DNA of 64,000 nucleotides from Luteimicrobium sp049844995 (GCF_049844995.1 NZ_JBNCMC010000004.1:186001-250000), one strand, 5' to 3'; positions 1 through 11,400 are shown, numbered from the stretch's first letter. The notes: generated by a model not told the origin, from the sequence alone. Translations and numbers: made by a program.

Positions 1-3000
1 GCGGCCCCGTCCTCGGCGACGGACCTCGACTCCGGTCTCGTCGCGTCCTACCTGCTCGACGAGACGTCGGGCAGCACCGCGCACGACACGTCCGGGAACC
101 ACCGTGACGGCACCGTCGTGGGCGCCGCCTCCTGGAACGGCGGCGACGGCTTCACGTTCGGCGGGGGCGCGGCGGGCAGCGGCAACGCGATCAAGCTGCC
201 CGACGGCCTCGTCGCGGGCGACGACGACGTGAGCGTCGACCTCGACGTCCAGGTCGACCCGGCGCTCACGGGCAACTGGTTCCTGTTCAACCTCGGCAAC
301 CAGGCGCCCTACCCGGACGGCACGGGCTACCTGTTCGCGACGGGCAAGGACTCGTCCGGCCGGTTCCGGGGAGCGTTCGCGACCGGCGGCTTCGCGACCG
401 AGCAGAGCGCCGCCCGCCCGGGCGCCCTGGCGACGGGCACGTGGAAGCACGTGACGCTCGTCGTCGACGGCGGCACCCCCGCCCACCCGGGCAGCGTCTC
501 GCTCTACGAGGACGGCGCGCTCGTGGGGCGGCGCGTCAACGTGACGACCTCCCCCGCGAGCATCGCGACGAGCACCTGGAACTTCCTGGGACGGTCCGCC
601 TACGCGGCCGACGCGTCGTTCCAGGGCCGGCTCAAGGACGTCCGCGTCTACGACCGCGCCCTCGACGCCGACGACGTCGCGGCGCTCGCGGGCGCCGCGC
701 CCACCGACGACGCCGCGGTCGCGTCCACGGCCGCGGCGCTCGCCGTCCCGGGTGCCGACGACGTCCGCGGCAACGTCACGCTGCCCACCTCGGGCGCCGG
801 GGGGACGACGGTCGCGTGGTCGTCGTCGGACCCGGCGGTCGTGACGCCGTCGGGCGTGGTGAACCGGCCCGTGCACGGTGGCGACGCCGTGCACGTGACC
901 CTGGCCGCCACGGTGACCAAGGGCGACGCGACCGCGACGCGGACGATTCCGATAAAGGTCCAGCCGTTGCCCGAGCAGGGGTCGAAGGACGCTTACCTGT
1001 TCGCGTACTTCGAGGGCGAGAGCACCGACGCGGGCGAGGCGATCCACTTCGGCGCGAGCAAGGGCGACGACGCGTTGCACTGGGACGAGCTGAACGACGG
1101 CGACCCGCTGTTCACGTCGACCCTCGGCACGAAGGGCCTGCGGGACCCGTTCATCATCCGGTCCCACGACGGCGACAGGTTCTACCTGCTCGCGACGGAC
1201 CTCAAGGTCTACCCGACCGGGTCGTTCACCGCGGCGCAGCAGACCGGCTCCACCTACCTCGAGATCTGGGAGTCCGACGACCTGGTGCACTGGTCGAACC
1301 AGCGGCACGTCAAGGTGTCGTCCGACCTCGCGGGCAACACGTGGGCGCCCGAGGCGTACTACGACGAGGACCTCGGCAGCTACGTCGTCTACTGGGCGTC
1401 GAACCTGTACGACACGACGGACCCGACCGGCCGCGCCGCGTCCTCGACGTACAACCGCATGATGGTCGCCACCACGCGCGACTTCGTGACGTTCAGCGAC
1501 CCGAAGCCGTGGGTCGACGTCAAGCGCGGGGCCGGCCTCGGCATGATCGATGCGACCGTGATCCGGGACGGCGACCAGTACTACCGGTTCGTCAAGGACG
1601 AGAAGTACATGATCCCGCGTGAGGAGAGGTCCACCGACCTGCTCGCGACCGTGTCGGGATCGCTCCCGACGACGACCTCGACGCCGGGCTGGCAGCTCGT
1701 GACCGAGAAGGTCGCGTTCGGCCAGCCGAACCAGTGGGGCGGGACGTTCTCCGCGGGCGAGGGCCCGACCGTGTTCAAGGCGAACCCGGGCGACGTGAAC
1801 ACCGGCGGCAAGGACACCTGGTACCTGTTCGTGGACCAGCCGAGCTACCACGGCGGCAAGGGCTACGTGCCGTTCGCGACGACAGACCTCGCCTCGGGGC
1901 AGTTCACGTCGGTCGCGGCCCAGTCCGAGCTCCCGACGAGCCCGCGACACGGGACGGTCCTGCCGCTCACGCAGGCCGAGTACGAGCGCGTCCTCGCCGC
2001 CTACCAGCCGGACCTGCTGGTCGACGCGATCGACCCGGTCGCGGTGTCGACGCGCACGGGCACCGCGCCCGTGCTGCCGTCCACCGTCACGGTCCGTTAC
2101 CACGACGGGTCGTCGAAGCAGGTCGCGGTGACGTGGCCCGCGGTCGACGCCGCGCGGTACGCGCAGCCCGGGTCCTTCGAGCTCCGGGCCGACGTCGTGG
2201 CGGGCGCGGACGTCCAGGCGGTCGCGACCGTGAAGGTGACCGACGCCGCGGACCCCGTGGTCGCGTTCTCCACGGCGCCGGCGCTGCCGACGTCGGGATG
2301 GTTCGCGACGGCCCCGGTGACGGTCGCCGCGACCGCCACCGACGACGGTGCGGTCGCGTCGGTCGAGACGTCGCTCGACGGCGGCTCGTGGGTCACGACC
2401 GGCGGCGCCGCGGCCCGCGTCTCCGTCCCGGCCGACGGGCGGCACATCGTCCAGGCCCGGGCGACCGACGCGTCCGGCAACGTGTCCGCGATCGTGTCGC
2501 GGGCTGTGCTCGTCGACACGGGCGCGCCGGTGTCGAAGGCGTCCGTGTCCGCGGCGGCGCGGACGGTCACCGTGGCCGCGGCAGACGAGTGGTCCGGCGT
2601 GGCCCGGCTCGAGTACCGGGTCGGGACGTCCGGCGCGTGGTCGGCGTACGCGGCACCGGTGACGGTCGGTCCGGCCGCCACGACGGTGCAGTACCGGGCG
2701 GTGGACGTGGCCGGGAACGTCGAGGTCGTGAACACCGTGCCGGTGCCGTCCGCCGGGGTAGCGCTGAAGACGACGTCGACCGTGGCGTCGGCGCCGTCGT
2801 CCGTGGCGTCCGGGACGTCGGCGCAGGTGAGCGTTCGGGTCACGGGCGCCGGCGGCTCCCCGACGGGGACCGTGCGGGTCACCGACGGGTCGGCGCTCGT
2901 CGGGTTTGCCACGCTCTCGGGCGGCCGCGCGACCGTGACGCTCACCCCCGACCTCGCGGTCGGCTCGCACACACTCACCGTGACGTACTCCGGCGACGCG

Positions 3001-3066
3001 ACGTTCGCGGCGTCGTCGGACGCGGTGAAGCTCAAGATCACCAAGGCCACCGGGAGGGCACGATGA
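1..3066 (+). CDS. secreted multimodular GH43 enzyme, 5'-truncated by window edge
   Basis: The frame is open from base 1, so the start codon and signal peptide lie to the left; 1021 codons are visible. Order of modules (codons from base 1): LamG/concanavalin-like fold (about 12-230), an atrophied bacterial Ig repeat with the TVAWSSSDP signature (238-322), a GH43 five-bladed propeller (331-668), a Big_4-type Ig domain (675-750), OmpL47/FN3-like Ig repeats (752-919) and a C-terminal Big_3-like domain (921-1017). The GH43 catalytic triad appears intact: base D382 in LRDPFI, D517 in MIDATV, acid E587 in GEGPTV. GH43 members hydrolyse alpha-L-arabinofuranosyl or beta-xylosyl links; arabinofuranosidase is inferred from context. 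It lacks the CBM5/12 tail of its neighbours. Its stop overlaps the next start (ATGA), so the two are translationally coupled. It is paralogous to the N-terminal half of the next gene. Confidence 0.85.
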   Translation, partial: AAPSSATDLDSGLVASYLLDETSGSTAHDTSGNHRDGTVVGAASWNGGDGFTFGGGAAGSGNAIKLPDGLVAGDDDVSVDLDVQVDPALTGNWFLFNLGNQAPYPDGTGYLFATGKDSSGRFRGAFATGGFATEQSAARPGALATGTWKHVTLVVDGGTPAHPGSVSLYEDGALVGRRVNVTTSPASIATSTWNFLGRSAYAADASFQGRLKDVRVYDRALDADDVAALAGAAPTDDAAVASTAAALAVPGADDVRGNVTLPTSGAGGTTVAWSSSDPAVVTPSGVVNRPVHGGDAVHVTLAATVTKGDATATRTIPIKVQPLPEQGSKDAYLFAYFEGESTDAGEAIHFGASKGDDALHWDELNDGDPLFTSTLGTKGLRDPFIIRSHDGDRFYLLATDLKVYPTGSFTAAQQTGSTYLEIWESDDLVHWSNQRHVKVSSDLAGNTWAPEAYYDEDLGSYVVYWASNLYDTTDPTGRAASSTYNRMMVATTRDFVTFSDPKPWVDVKRGAGLGMIDATVIRDGDQYYRFVKDEKYMIPREERSTDLLATVSGSLPTTTSTPGWQLVTEKVAFGQPNQWGGTFSAGEGPTVFKANPGDVNTGGKDTWYLFVDQPSYHGGKGYVPFATTDLASGQFTSVAAQSELPTSPRHGTVLPLTQAEYERVLAAYQPDLLVDAIDPVAVSTRTGTAPVLPSTVTVRYHDGSSKQVAVTWPAVDAARYAQPGSFELRADVVAGADVQAVATVKVTDAADPVVAFSTAPALPTSGWFATAPVTVAATATDDGAVASVETSLDGGSWVTTGGAAARVSVPADGRHIVQARATDASGNVSAIVSRAVLVDTGAPVSKASVSAAARTVTVAAADEWSGVARLEYRVGTSGAWSAYAAPVTVGPAATTVQYRAVDVAGNVEVVNTVPVPSAGVALKTTSTVASAPSSVASGTSAQVSVRVTGAGGSPTGTVRVTDGSALVGFATLSGGRATVTLTPDLAVGSHTLTVTYSGDATFAASSDAVKLKITKATGRAR

Positions 3067-6000
3067 GGACGACGAGACGACTCGCCGCGGCGGGGACCGC
3101 CGCGGCGCTGCTGGGCACGATGGTGCCGATGGCGGCGCACGCGGCCGCCCCGGCCGCCCCGGCCGGCGTCGCCGAGGCCGCCGCCACCGCGGCGGACCTC
3201 GCTGACGGCCTGGTCGCGTACTACCCGCTCGACGAGACGAGCGGGACGGTCGCGCACGACGCGTCCGGCCACGGCAGGGACGGCGCGGTCGAGGGGACGG
3301 CCTCCTGGAACGCCGGCGACGGGTTCACGTTCGGCGGGGGAGCGTCCGGCAGCGGCAACGCGATCAAGCTCCCGAACGACCTCGTCGCGGGCGACGACGA
3401 GGTGAGCGTCGACTTCGACGTCTGGGTCGACCCGGCGCTGACCGGCAGCTGGTTCATGTTCAGCCTCGGCAACCCGACGGTCTACCCGAACGGCACCGGC
3501 TACCTCTTCACGACGGGGGCCGGCGGCACGTTCCGCGGGACCCTCGCCTCCGCGGGCTACTCGACCGAGCAGAGCGCCAAGAAGTCCGGCGGCCTCGCGA
3601 CCGGCACGTGGAAGCACGTGACCTACGTCGTCGACGGCGGCACCGAGGCCGACCCCGGCTCGGCGCGGCTCTACGAGGACGGTCTGCTCGTCGGCTCGAA
3701 CGACGCGATCACGCAGACCCCCGCCCAGATCGGGGAGCCCGACGGCACCAGCACCCGGAACTACGTCGGCCGGTCCGCCTACACCGCCGACGTCTCGTTC
3801 AAGGGCAAGGTCCGGGACTTCCGGGTCTACGACCGGACGCTCGACGCCGACGAGGTCGGTGCGCTGGCGGCCCCGACAGCCGAGGCCGGCGCCGACGCCG
3901 CGCTCGCGGCGCTCTCGCTCGGCGACCTGTCCGCCGTGACGGACGACCTCGCCCTGCCGAAGACGTCGAAGGGCGCGACGGTGACCTGGTCGTCGTCCGA
4001 CCCGTCCGTCGTCGCGGCCGACGGCGCCGTGACCCGGCCGACCGCCGGCAAGGACCCGGCCACCGTGAGGCTCACGGCCTCGGTCACGAACGGCACCGCG
4101 ACGCGCACCACGACGTTCACGGTGACCGTGCTGCCGGAGCCGGCCGCGTCCGACAAGGTCGCCTACGACGCCGAGCACCTCACCGTGACGAACCTGGACG
4201 ACGTGCGCGGCAACCTGACCCTCCCCGCGAAGGGCCGCTACGGCTCGGCGATCACGTGGACGTCGTCGGACGAGGCCGTGGTCGCGGCGACGGGCGAGGT
4301 GACGCGTCCGGCCTACGGGCGCGCCGCCGCCGACGTGACGCTGACCGCGACCGCCAGGCTCGGTGAGGACAGCGCCGCCCGCACGTACACGGCGCACGTC
4401 GAGCCGATGCCGCGCAAGGTCCCGACGACGAACTACATGTACGCGTACTTCACCGGCGACTCCCTCGCGGGCGAGAAGATCTACTTCGCCGCGAGCCAGG
4501 GTAACGACGCGCTGAAGTGGACCGAGCTCAACGGCGGCAAGCCCGAGCTCACCTCCACCCTCGGCACCAAGGGGCTGCGCGACCCGTTCATCATCCGGTC
4601 GCGCGACGGCGACACCTTCTACCTGATCGCGACCGACCTCTCGATCGGTTCCGGGACGTCGTGGGGCGACTCGGTCCGGACGGGCTCGAAGAGCATCGAG
4701 ATCTGGCAGTCGAAGGACCTCGTCCACTGGTCGGACCAGCGGCAGGTCCAGGTCGCGCCCGACGGCGCGGGCAACACCTGGGCACCCGAGGCGTACTGGG
4801 ACGACGAGATCGGCGCGTACGTCGTCTTCTGGGCCTCCTCGCTCTACGGCGACGACGACCCGAACCACACGGGCGACAGCTACCACCGGATGATGTACGC
4901 CACGACTCGCGACTTCGTCACGTTCACGCCCGCGAAGGTCTGGCAGGACACGGGCAAGTCCCGCATCGACACGACCGTCTACAAGCAGGGCGACACCTAC
5001 TACCGCTTCACCAAGGACGAGGCGAGCGCGGGCGGCTGCACCGACATCTTCCAGGACAGCTCGACCGACCTCCTGGCCCCGGCTCAGGACTGGACCGTCC
5101 AGGACACCTGCATCGCGACCAAGGCCGGCCTCGTGCGCGCCGAGGGCCCGTCGATCTTCAAGGCGAACGTCGGCGACGTGAACGGCGGCGGCTACTACCT
5201 GTTCGTGGACGAGTACGGGTACCGCAAGTACCTCCCGCTGCACTCGGACAGCCTCGAGAACCCGGACTGGAAGCTGCCGGCGAGCTGGTCGCTCCCGGCG
5301 AGCCCGCGCCACGGCACGGTCATGAACATCACGCAGGCCGAGTGGGACGGGCTGACCGGCGCGACGACGACGGCCGTCACCTCGACCACGAAGGTCGCGC
5401 TCGCCGACCCTGTCGTCGACCAGGGCACCGGGACGACCGCCACGGTCAACGTCGCGGCGTCCGACCACGGGCAGGTCGCCGGGGACGTGACCGTCACCGC
5501 GGGCGGGTGGCGCACCACCGCGCACCTCGGCCAGGACGGCACGGCCACCGTCGACCTGCCCGCCGACCTGCCGGTCGGCAAGGTCGACGTCACGGCGTCC
5601 TACGCGGGCTACGGCGTCGTCGGCGCGAGCAGCGGCACCGCGACGCTCACCGTGGGCGAGGCGACGGTCGATCCCGACCTCGTCGTCTCCTACCCGTTCG
5701 ACGAGACCAGCGGCACGGTCGCGCACGACGCGTCCGGCCACGGCCGCGACGCCGAGCTCATGAACGGGGCGGTCCCGTCCGCCGGCGGTGTCACGCTCGA
5801 CGGCACCGACGACTACGTCGACCTGCCCGACGACGTCCTGGCCGGGCTCACCTCGGCGACCGTCTCCGTCGACGTCAAGATCGACGCGTCGCAGGGCACG
5901 CCGTACTTCGTGTACGGGCTCGGTAACACGAGCGCCGGCGCCGGCAACGGCTACCTGTTCACCACGGGCGACTCCTACCGCACCGCGATCGCGTCGGGGA

Positions 6001-8306
6001 GCTGGACGACGGAGCAGAACACCTCGTCGTCGTCGAACCTGCCGCGCGGCGCGTGGAAGCAGCTCACCTACACGCTCGACGCCGCCAAGCACACGGCCAC
6101 CGTGTACCTGGACGGGGTCCAGGTCGCGCAGAACACGGGGATCACCCTGACTCCGGGCGAGATCGGGAACGGGCACACGGTCGCCAACTACGTGGGGCGC
6201 TCGCTGTACTCGGCCGACAAGTACCTCAAGGGCCAGGTGCGGGACTTCCGCATCTACGACCGGGCGCTCACCGCGTCCGAGGTGCTGGACCGGTCAGGCA
6301 ACGGCACGGCCGTCGTCGGCGTCGAGCTGCCCGAGCTCAAGGTGCCGGCGATCGTGGACGCCGCGTCGTCGACGATCACGCTGCCCGTGAAGCCTGGCAC
6401 CGATCTCGGCGCGCTCGCGCCGACGCTCCGAGTCTCGGACTCCGCGACCGTGTCTCCCGACAACGGGTCGACGCGCGACCTCACGCACCCCGTCACGTAC
6501 ACGGTGACAGCGGCGGACGGCGCGACCCGGACCTGGACGGTCAAGGCGCTCGTCATGCGGAGCCCGGCCCTGCCGGGCTACAACGCCGACCCGAACATCG
6601 TCGTGTTCGGCGACACCTACTACATCTACGCGACCACCGACGGTGTCGCGGGCTGGGGGAGCACCTCGTTCAAGGTCTGGTCGAGCAAGGACCTCGTGGA
6701 CTGGACCGACCACGGCGTGATCCTCGACCTCGGTCCGGACGTGAGCTGGGCGGACGGCCACGCGTGGGCGCCGACCATCACGGAGAAGGACGGGAAGTAC
6801 TACTTCTACTTCGTCGCCGACCAGCAGATCGGGGTCGCCGTGTCCGACTCCCCGACAGGCCGCTTCACGGACGCCCTCGGCGCGCCGCTCATCCACAAGG
6901 CCGACTTCGGCGGGGCGCAGCAGATCGACCCGGCCGTGTTCACCGACACGGACGGGACGACCTACCTGTTCTGGGGCAACGGCACCGCACGGATGGTGCC
7001 GCTCAACGGCGACCTCGTCTCCTACGACCCGGCGAAGGTCCAGGTGATCAGCGGGCTCAAGGACTTCCGGGAGGGCCTGTTCGTCAACAAGCGGCAGGAC
7101 ACCTACTACCTGACGTGGTCGGTCGACGACACGGGTAGCGAGAACTACCACGTGAGCTACGCGACGTCGTCGAGCGTGGCGGGGCCCTGGACCAACCGCG
7201 GGACGCTGCTCGCCAAGGACCCGTCGCAGGGCATCCTCGGCACCGGTCACTCGTCGATCGTCCAGGTGCCCGGCACCGACGACTGGTACATCGCGTACCA
7301 CCGGTTCGGGATCCCCGGCGGTGACGGGACGCATCGCGAGACCACGATCGACCGCGTCACGTTCGCGGCCGACGGGCTGATGAACCCGGTCGTCCCGACG
7401 CTCACCGGCGTGGACCCCGAGCCCGTCCCGGTGCAGCACGGTCCGTCGATCGAGAAGGTGTCGGTCGGCGACGGCGACACCGTGTCGGGCAAGGTGACAT
7501 TCGCCGTGGACCTGGGTGGCGACGCGAAGGACGTGAAGTACACGTACGTCGAGCTGAACAAGGGCTCGGGGCAGACGTGGGTCACGGACAACACGAAGGC
7601 GCCGGGGTCGACGAACGCGGGGTTGCACCCGACGCTCGTCGTGGACACCACGACCCTGGCCAACGGGGCGTACGGGCTGAAGATCGACGCGGTCGGGGCG
7701 AACGGGAAGACGACCGAGAAGAAGGTCGCGTTCACGGTCAACAACGCGCCGCGGCTGTCGTTCGTCAGCCCGAAGGACGGGGCGACGGTGTCCGGGAAGG
7801 TTGCCGTGACGGTCGACCTGCAGGGTCAGGGTCTCAAGGCCTACAACCTGCGGGTGGACTCGGCGGGGCTGTCCTACGCGGCGTCGCCCAAGGCGGGTGC
7901 GCAGGCGTTCACGTGGGACACCACGACGGTGGCGGACGGGGTGCACACGCTGCTCGCGACGGCGACGGACGACGCGGGGAACAAGACGACGGTCACCGAG
8001 AAGGTGACGGTCGCCAACGTCCCCGCGTGGGACGCGAGGACCGCGTACACGACGGGCCGCACGGTGACCTACGGAGGGTCCACGTGGGCGGCGTCGTGGT
8101 GGACGCAGAACCAGAAGCCCGGCGACGTGAACGGGCCGTGGCAGGAGATCGCGACGACGTCGGACGGCACCGCGGTGTGGACGCCGACGCGGATCTTCGA
8201 CAGCGGTGACACGGCGGTCTACGACGGCGTCACGTACCGGGCGCAGTGGTGGACCCGGAACGAGAAGCCCGGCGACGCGAACGGGCCCTGGCGCAAGGTC
8301 GCCTGA
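3063..8306 (+). CDS. secreted bifunctional GH43-GH43 enzyme with two LamG and two CBM5/12 modules
   Basis: This 1747-aa exoenzyme has an Ala-rich signal peptide (about 1-27). Modules: LamG (49-270), two atrophied Ig repeats (280-450), GH43 domain A (457-764), an Ig-like linker (775-869), a second LamG (874-1077), a small beta domain (1088-1165), GH43 domain B (1167-1450), two Ig-like repeats (1460-1655) and two CBM5/12-type modules (1654-1747) rich in Trp. Domain A has D507 (LRDPFI), D636 (RIDTTV) and E694 (AEGPSI). Domain B has D1176 (NADPNI), D1289 (QIDPAV) and E1337 (REGLF). Both triads look complete, so two active sites are predicted, probably alpha-L-arabinofuranosidase and/or exo-acting activities. 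The ATG at 3063 overlaps the previous stop and begins a clear signal peptide. The longer upstream open frame is a shadow of the preceding gene. The C-terminal cassette is almost identical to that of the gene ending at 25022. Confidence 0.9.
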   Translation: MRTTRRLAAAGTAAALLGTMVPMAAHAAAPAAPAGVAEAAATAADLADGLVAYYPLDETSGTVAHDASGHGRDGAVEGTASWNAGDGFTFGGGASGSGNAIKLPNDLVAGDDEVSVDFDVWVDPALTGSWFMFSLGNPTVYPNGTGYLFTTGAGGTFRGTLASAGYSTEQSAKKSGGLATGTWKHVTYVVDGGTEADPGSARLYEDGLLVGSNDAITQTPAQIGEPDGTSTRNYVGRSAYTADVSFKGKVRDFRVYDRTLDADEVGALAAPTAEAGADAALAALSLGDLSAVTDDLALPKTSKGATVTWSSSDPSVVAADGAVTRPTAGKDPATVRLTASVTNGTATRTTTFTVTVLPEPAASDKVAYDAEHLTVTNLDDVRGNLTLPAKGRYGSAITWTSSDEAVVAATGEVTRPAYGRAAADVTLTATARLGEDSAARTYTAHVEPMPRKVPTTNYMYAYFTGDSLAGEKIYFAASQGNDALKWTELNGGKPELTSTLGTKGLRDPFIIRSRDGDTFYLIATDLSIGSGTSWGDSVRTGSKSIEIWQSKDLVHWSDQRQVQVAPDGAGNTWAPEAYWDDEIGAYVVFWASSLYGDDDPNHTGDSYHRMMYATTRDFVTFTPAKVWQDTGKSRIDTTVYKQGDTYYRFTKDEASAGGCTDIFQDSSTDLLAPAQDWTVQDTCIATKAGLVRAEGPSIFKANVGDVNGGGYYLFVDEYGYRKYLPLHSDSLENPDWKLPASWSLPASPRHGTVMNITQAEWDGLTGATTTAVTSTTKVALADPVVDQGTGTTATVNVAASDHGQVAGDVTVTAGGWRTTAHLGQDGTATVDLPADLPVGKVDVTASYAGYGVVGASSGTATLTVGEATVDPDLVVSYPFDETSGTVAHDASGHGRDAELMNGAVPSAGGVTLDGTDDYVDLPDDVLAGLTSATVSVDVKIDASQGTPYFVYGLGNTSAGAGNGYLFTTGDSYRTAIASGSWTTEQNTSSSSNLPRGAWKQLTYTLDAAKHTATVYLDGVQVAQNTGITLTPGEIGNGHTVANYVGRSLYSADKYLKGQVRDFRIYDRALTASEVLDRSGNGTAVVGVELPELKVPAIVDAASSTITLPVKPGTDLGALAPTLRVSDSATVSPDNGSTRDLTHPVTYTVTAADGATRTWTVKALVMRSPALPGYNADPNIVVFGDTYYIYATTDGVAGWGSTSFKVWSSKDLVDWTDHGVILDLGPDVSWADGHAWAPTITEKDGKYYFYFVADQQIGVAVSDSPTGRFTDALGAPLIHKADFGGAQQIDPAVFTDTDGTTYLFWGNGTARMVPLNGDLVSYDPAKVQVISGLKDFREGLFVNKRQDTYYLTWSVDDTGSENYHVSYATSSSVAGPWTNRGTLLAKDPSQGILGTGHSSIVQVPGTDDWYIAYHRFGIPGGDGTHRETTIDRVTFAADGLMNPVVPTLTGVDPEPVPVQHGPSIEKVSVGDGDTVSGKVTFAVDLGGDAKDVKYTYVELNKGSGQTWVTDNTKAPGSTNAGLHPTLVVDTTTLANGAYGLKIDAVGANGKTTEKKVAFTVNNAPRLSFVSPKDGATVSGKVAVTVDLQGQGLKAYNLRVDSAGLSYAASPKAGAQAFTWDTTTVADGVHTLLATATDDAGNKTTVTEKVTVANVPAWDARTAYTTGRTVTYGGSTWAASWWTQNQKPGDVNGPWQEIATTSDGTAVWTPTRIFDSGDTAVYDGVTYRAQWWTRNEKPGDANGPWRKVA

Positions 8307-8314
8307 CTCCCGTG

Positions 8315-8340
8315 CCGGCCGCTCCCACGGGAGCGGCCGG
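8315..8340 (+). terminator. GC hairpin after the tandem GH43 genes
   Basis: CCGGCCGCTCCC (8315-8326) pairs with GGGAGCGGCCGG (8329-8340), about 11-12 bp with a tiny loop, 9 bases after the stop. There is no T-run, as is common in actinobacteria. Nearly the same hairpin follows the gene ending at 28550. Confidence 0.6.
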
Positions 8341-8373
8341 CCCGGAGGGCGGGGGTGGTCGCGTGCGCGAGTG

Positions 8374-8413
8374 TAACGATATTCCACCCTTTGCCCGGTT
8401 CGATAACGATATC
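8374..8413 (+). promoter_or_regulatory. paired TAACGATAT operator-like repeats
   Basis: TAACGATAT occurs at 8374-8382 and again at 8404-8412, exactly 30 bp apart (about three helical turns). The second copy sits inside GATAACGATATC (8402-8413), a 12-bp near-palindrome with a central CG and one mismatched pair, the geometry typical of LacI-family sites. They lie 25-64 bp upstream of the next start. The regulator is unknown. Confidence 0.5.
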
Positions 8414-8437
8414 CATCTAGGGAGAGTGAGCTCGACG

Positions 8438-11400
8438 ATGAGAACCACCCGAACCTCTCGAGCGCTGGTCGGTCTGCTGGCCGGCGGCGCACTGCTCGGC
8501 ACGGGAGGGATCGCGGCGTCGGCGGCGGCGACGCCCCTCGCCGCCGCGACCGACACCTTCACCAACCCGGTGATGTTCGCGGACGTCCCCGACGTCGACG
8601 TCGCCTACGACGGCCACGCCTACTACATGGTCAGCACGACCATGTACCTCGAGCCGAGCGTGCCGATCATGCGGTCCACCGACCTGGTGCACTGGACGAT
8701 CGCGGGCTACACGGCGCCGATCCTCGCCGACTCGGACGAGCTCGCGCTGCGGAACGGGAAGAACGCGTACGCCAAGGGCACCTGGGCCGCGAGCATCAAG
8801 TTCCACGACGGCACCTACTATGTGTCGGTCGGGAGCCTCACGACCGGCAAGACCTACCTCTACTCGACCACGAGCATCGAGCACGGCCCGTGGAAGAAGT
8901 CCGTCCTCGACGGGTACGCGCACGACCAGTCGCTCCTGTTCGACGGCGACAAGACGTACCTCGTGTACGGCGGCGGGAAGATCAGCCTTCGTGAGCTCAC
9001 GAGGCGCGGCGACGGCACGTTCGCGTGGGCGGGCGCCGAGAGCACGCTCGTCGACGACGCGAACGTCGACCAGACGGCCGGCCTCAACGCCGAGGGCTCG
9101 CACGCGTACAAGATCGGTGACTACTACTACGTCTTCATGATCGAGTGGCCGTCCGGCGGGATTCGTCAGGAGGTGCTCTGGCGCTCGAAGTCCCTCACCC
9201 CGCAGTCCGCGGGCGGCACCTGGGAGGGCAAGGTCGTCCTCAGTCAGAAGGCCACGGTCGAGGGGCAGGCCGGGGATGGCGCGGCGCAGGGTGGCGTCGT
9301 GCAGGGGTCCGACGGCGAGTGGTACGCCATGCTCTTCCAGGACCAGGGGCCCGTCGGGCGGGCGCCGCAGCTCGCGCACGTCACGTGGGGCGCCGACGGC
9401 TGGCCGACCTACGACCTCCAGGCCACCATGCCGGTCCCGGGCGGCACGGCGTCGTCGGACCCGGCGGACCTGTCCGGCATCGTCACGTCGGACGAGTTCG
9501 ACAACTCCGACGAGGCGCCCGGGTACTGGAACAGCGCGAACGACGCCGACCTCGTCTCCTCGCCGGAGAACGCGAACAACGGCTCGAACCTCAAGCTGCA
9601 GTGGCAGTGGAACCACAACCCGGACAACCGGTACTGGTCGCTGACCGACCGGCCCGGCTACCTGCGGCTCACGACGGGGAGCCTCGCGACGAGCATCCTC
9701 GACGCCCGCAACACCTTGACCCAGCGCACCTACGGCCCGACGAGCTCGGGCGCCGTCAAGCTCGACGTGTCGCACATGAAGGACGGCGACGTCGCGGGCA
9801 TCTCCGCGTACCAGCAGAAGTACGGCTACGTGGCGGTCACGATGAAGGACGGCGCGACGAGCCTGGTCATGCGTCGCGCGAACAGCGACGGGACGGTCGC
9901 GTACACGAGCGCGCCGGTGCCGCTGTCCGCGGACACCGTGTACCTGCGGGCCGAGACGAACTACAAGAGCTTCGCCAACAAGGCGTCGTTCGCGTACTCG
10001 CTTGACGGCGCCACGTGGACCAGGATCGGTGACGACCTGGGCATGGAGTACAGCCTCGCGCAGTTCGTCGGCTACCGGTTCGCGATCTTCAACTACGCGA
10101 CGACGACGACCGGCGGCTACGTCGACGCCGACTGGTTCCACGTGAGCGACGAGATCGGCGGTGCGACGTCCGCGCCGGCGCCGTGCCAGACGACGGCGTC
10201 GGTGATCGACAACGGGGGCTTTGAGTCCGGCTCTCTCGCCCCGTGGACGGGCAACGGCACGGCCAAGCTCGCGCTCGAGGGCGACGCGGCGTCCGGCACG
10301 TCCGCCGTCAAGGTGACAGGGCGCACCCAGACCGGTGACGGCCCGCAGCAGATCGTCGGAGGCGAGCTCGTCGCGGGCGCGACGTACGACGTCGGGGCGA
10401 AGGTCCGGTACACGACGGGACCCGCGACCAAGCAGTTCAACGTCACCGTGATGGACGCACACTGGAAGGCGTACATCATGGCGTCGGCCACCGTGAAGCG
10501 GGGCGAGTGGACCACGATCAAGGGCTCGTACACCGTGCCCTCCGCGGACCTCGACCTGTCCACCGCGAAGGTCTTCGTCGAGACGGTCTGGACCGGGACT
10601 CCGGATCAGGCGAACGACCTCATGGACTTCGAGGCGGACGACGTGTCGGTGACGGGCGCGACGACGTCCGCGTTCGACGGCGGCGTCGTCGACAACGGCG
10701 GCTATGAGACGGGCACGCTCTCCCCGTGGAAGGCGAACGGGACCGCCACGCTCGCGGTGACGCGGGACGACAAAGCGTCGGGAGCCTGCAGCGTCCTCGT
10801 GACAGGGCGCACCAAGACCGGTGACGGGCCACTGCAGAGCGTCGCTGGCGAGCTCAGGGCCGGCGCGACGTACGACGTCTCGGCCAAGGTCAAGTACACG
10901 ACCGGCCCCGCGACCAAGCAGTTCAACGTCACCGTCCAGGACAAGACCAAGGCGTCCATCATGGCGTCGGCGACGGTCACCAGGGGCCAGTGGACGACCG
11001 TCAAGGGCTCGTACACGGTCCCGGCGACCGGGTTCGACGCTGCGTCGGCGTCCGTGTTCGTCGAGACCGTGTGGACCGGCACCCCGGACAAGACGAACGA
11101 CCTCATGGACTTCCTCGCGGACGACGTCTCGGTGAAGGCGCAGGCCGTCACCCCGACGCACCCGGCGGGCGATGCCGCGCCGGCCAAGGCGGTCGGGAAG
11201 TCGAACCCGCTCGTGGACTACCAGTACGGCGCCGACCCGTGGGCGATGGTCTACGACGGCCGCGTCTACGAGTACATGACCGGCGACGGCTCGTACGTCG
11301 ACGCGGACGGCGCGGTCGTCCAGGCGTACGAGACCGACGCGAGCGGAAACATCAAGGACAACTCGTACGGCAAGATCCAGACGATCAACGTGATCTCGTC

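Noticed and set aside
1734..3062. Upstream extension of the second GH43 gene
   Set aside because: It is out of frame with the real first gene; the signal peptide at 3063 and ATGA coupling define the start.
2097..6176. 1359-aa open frame on the minus strand
   Set aside because: It lies opposite two clear GH43 genes, is Arg/Gly/Val-rich low-complexity sequence with no recognisable fold, and arises from high GC content.
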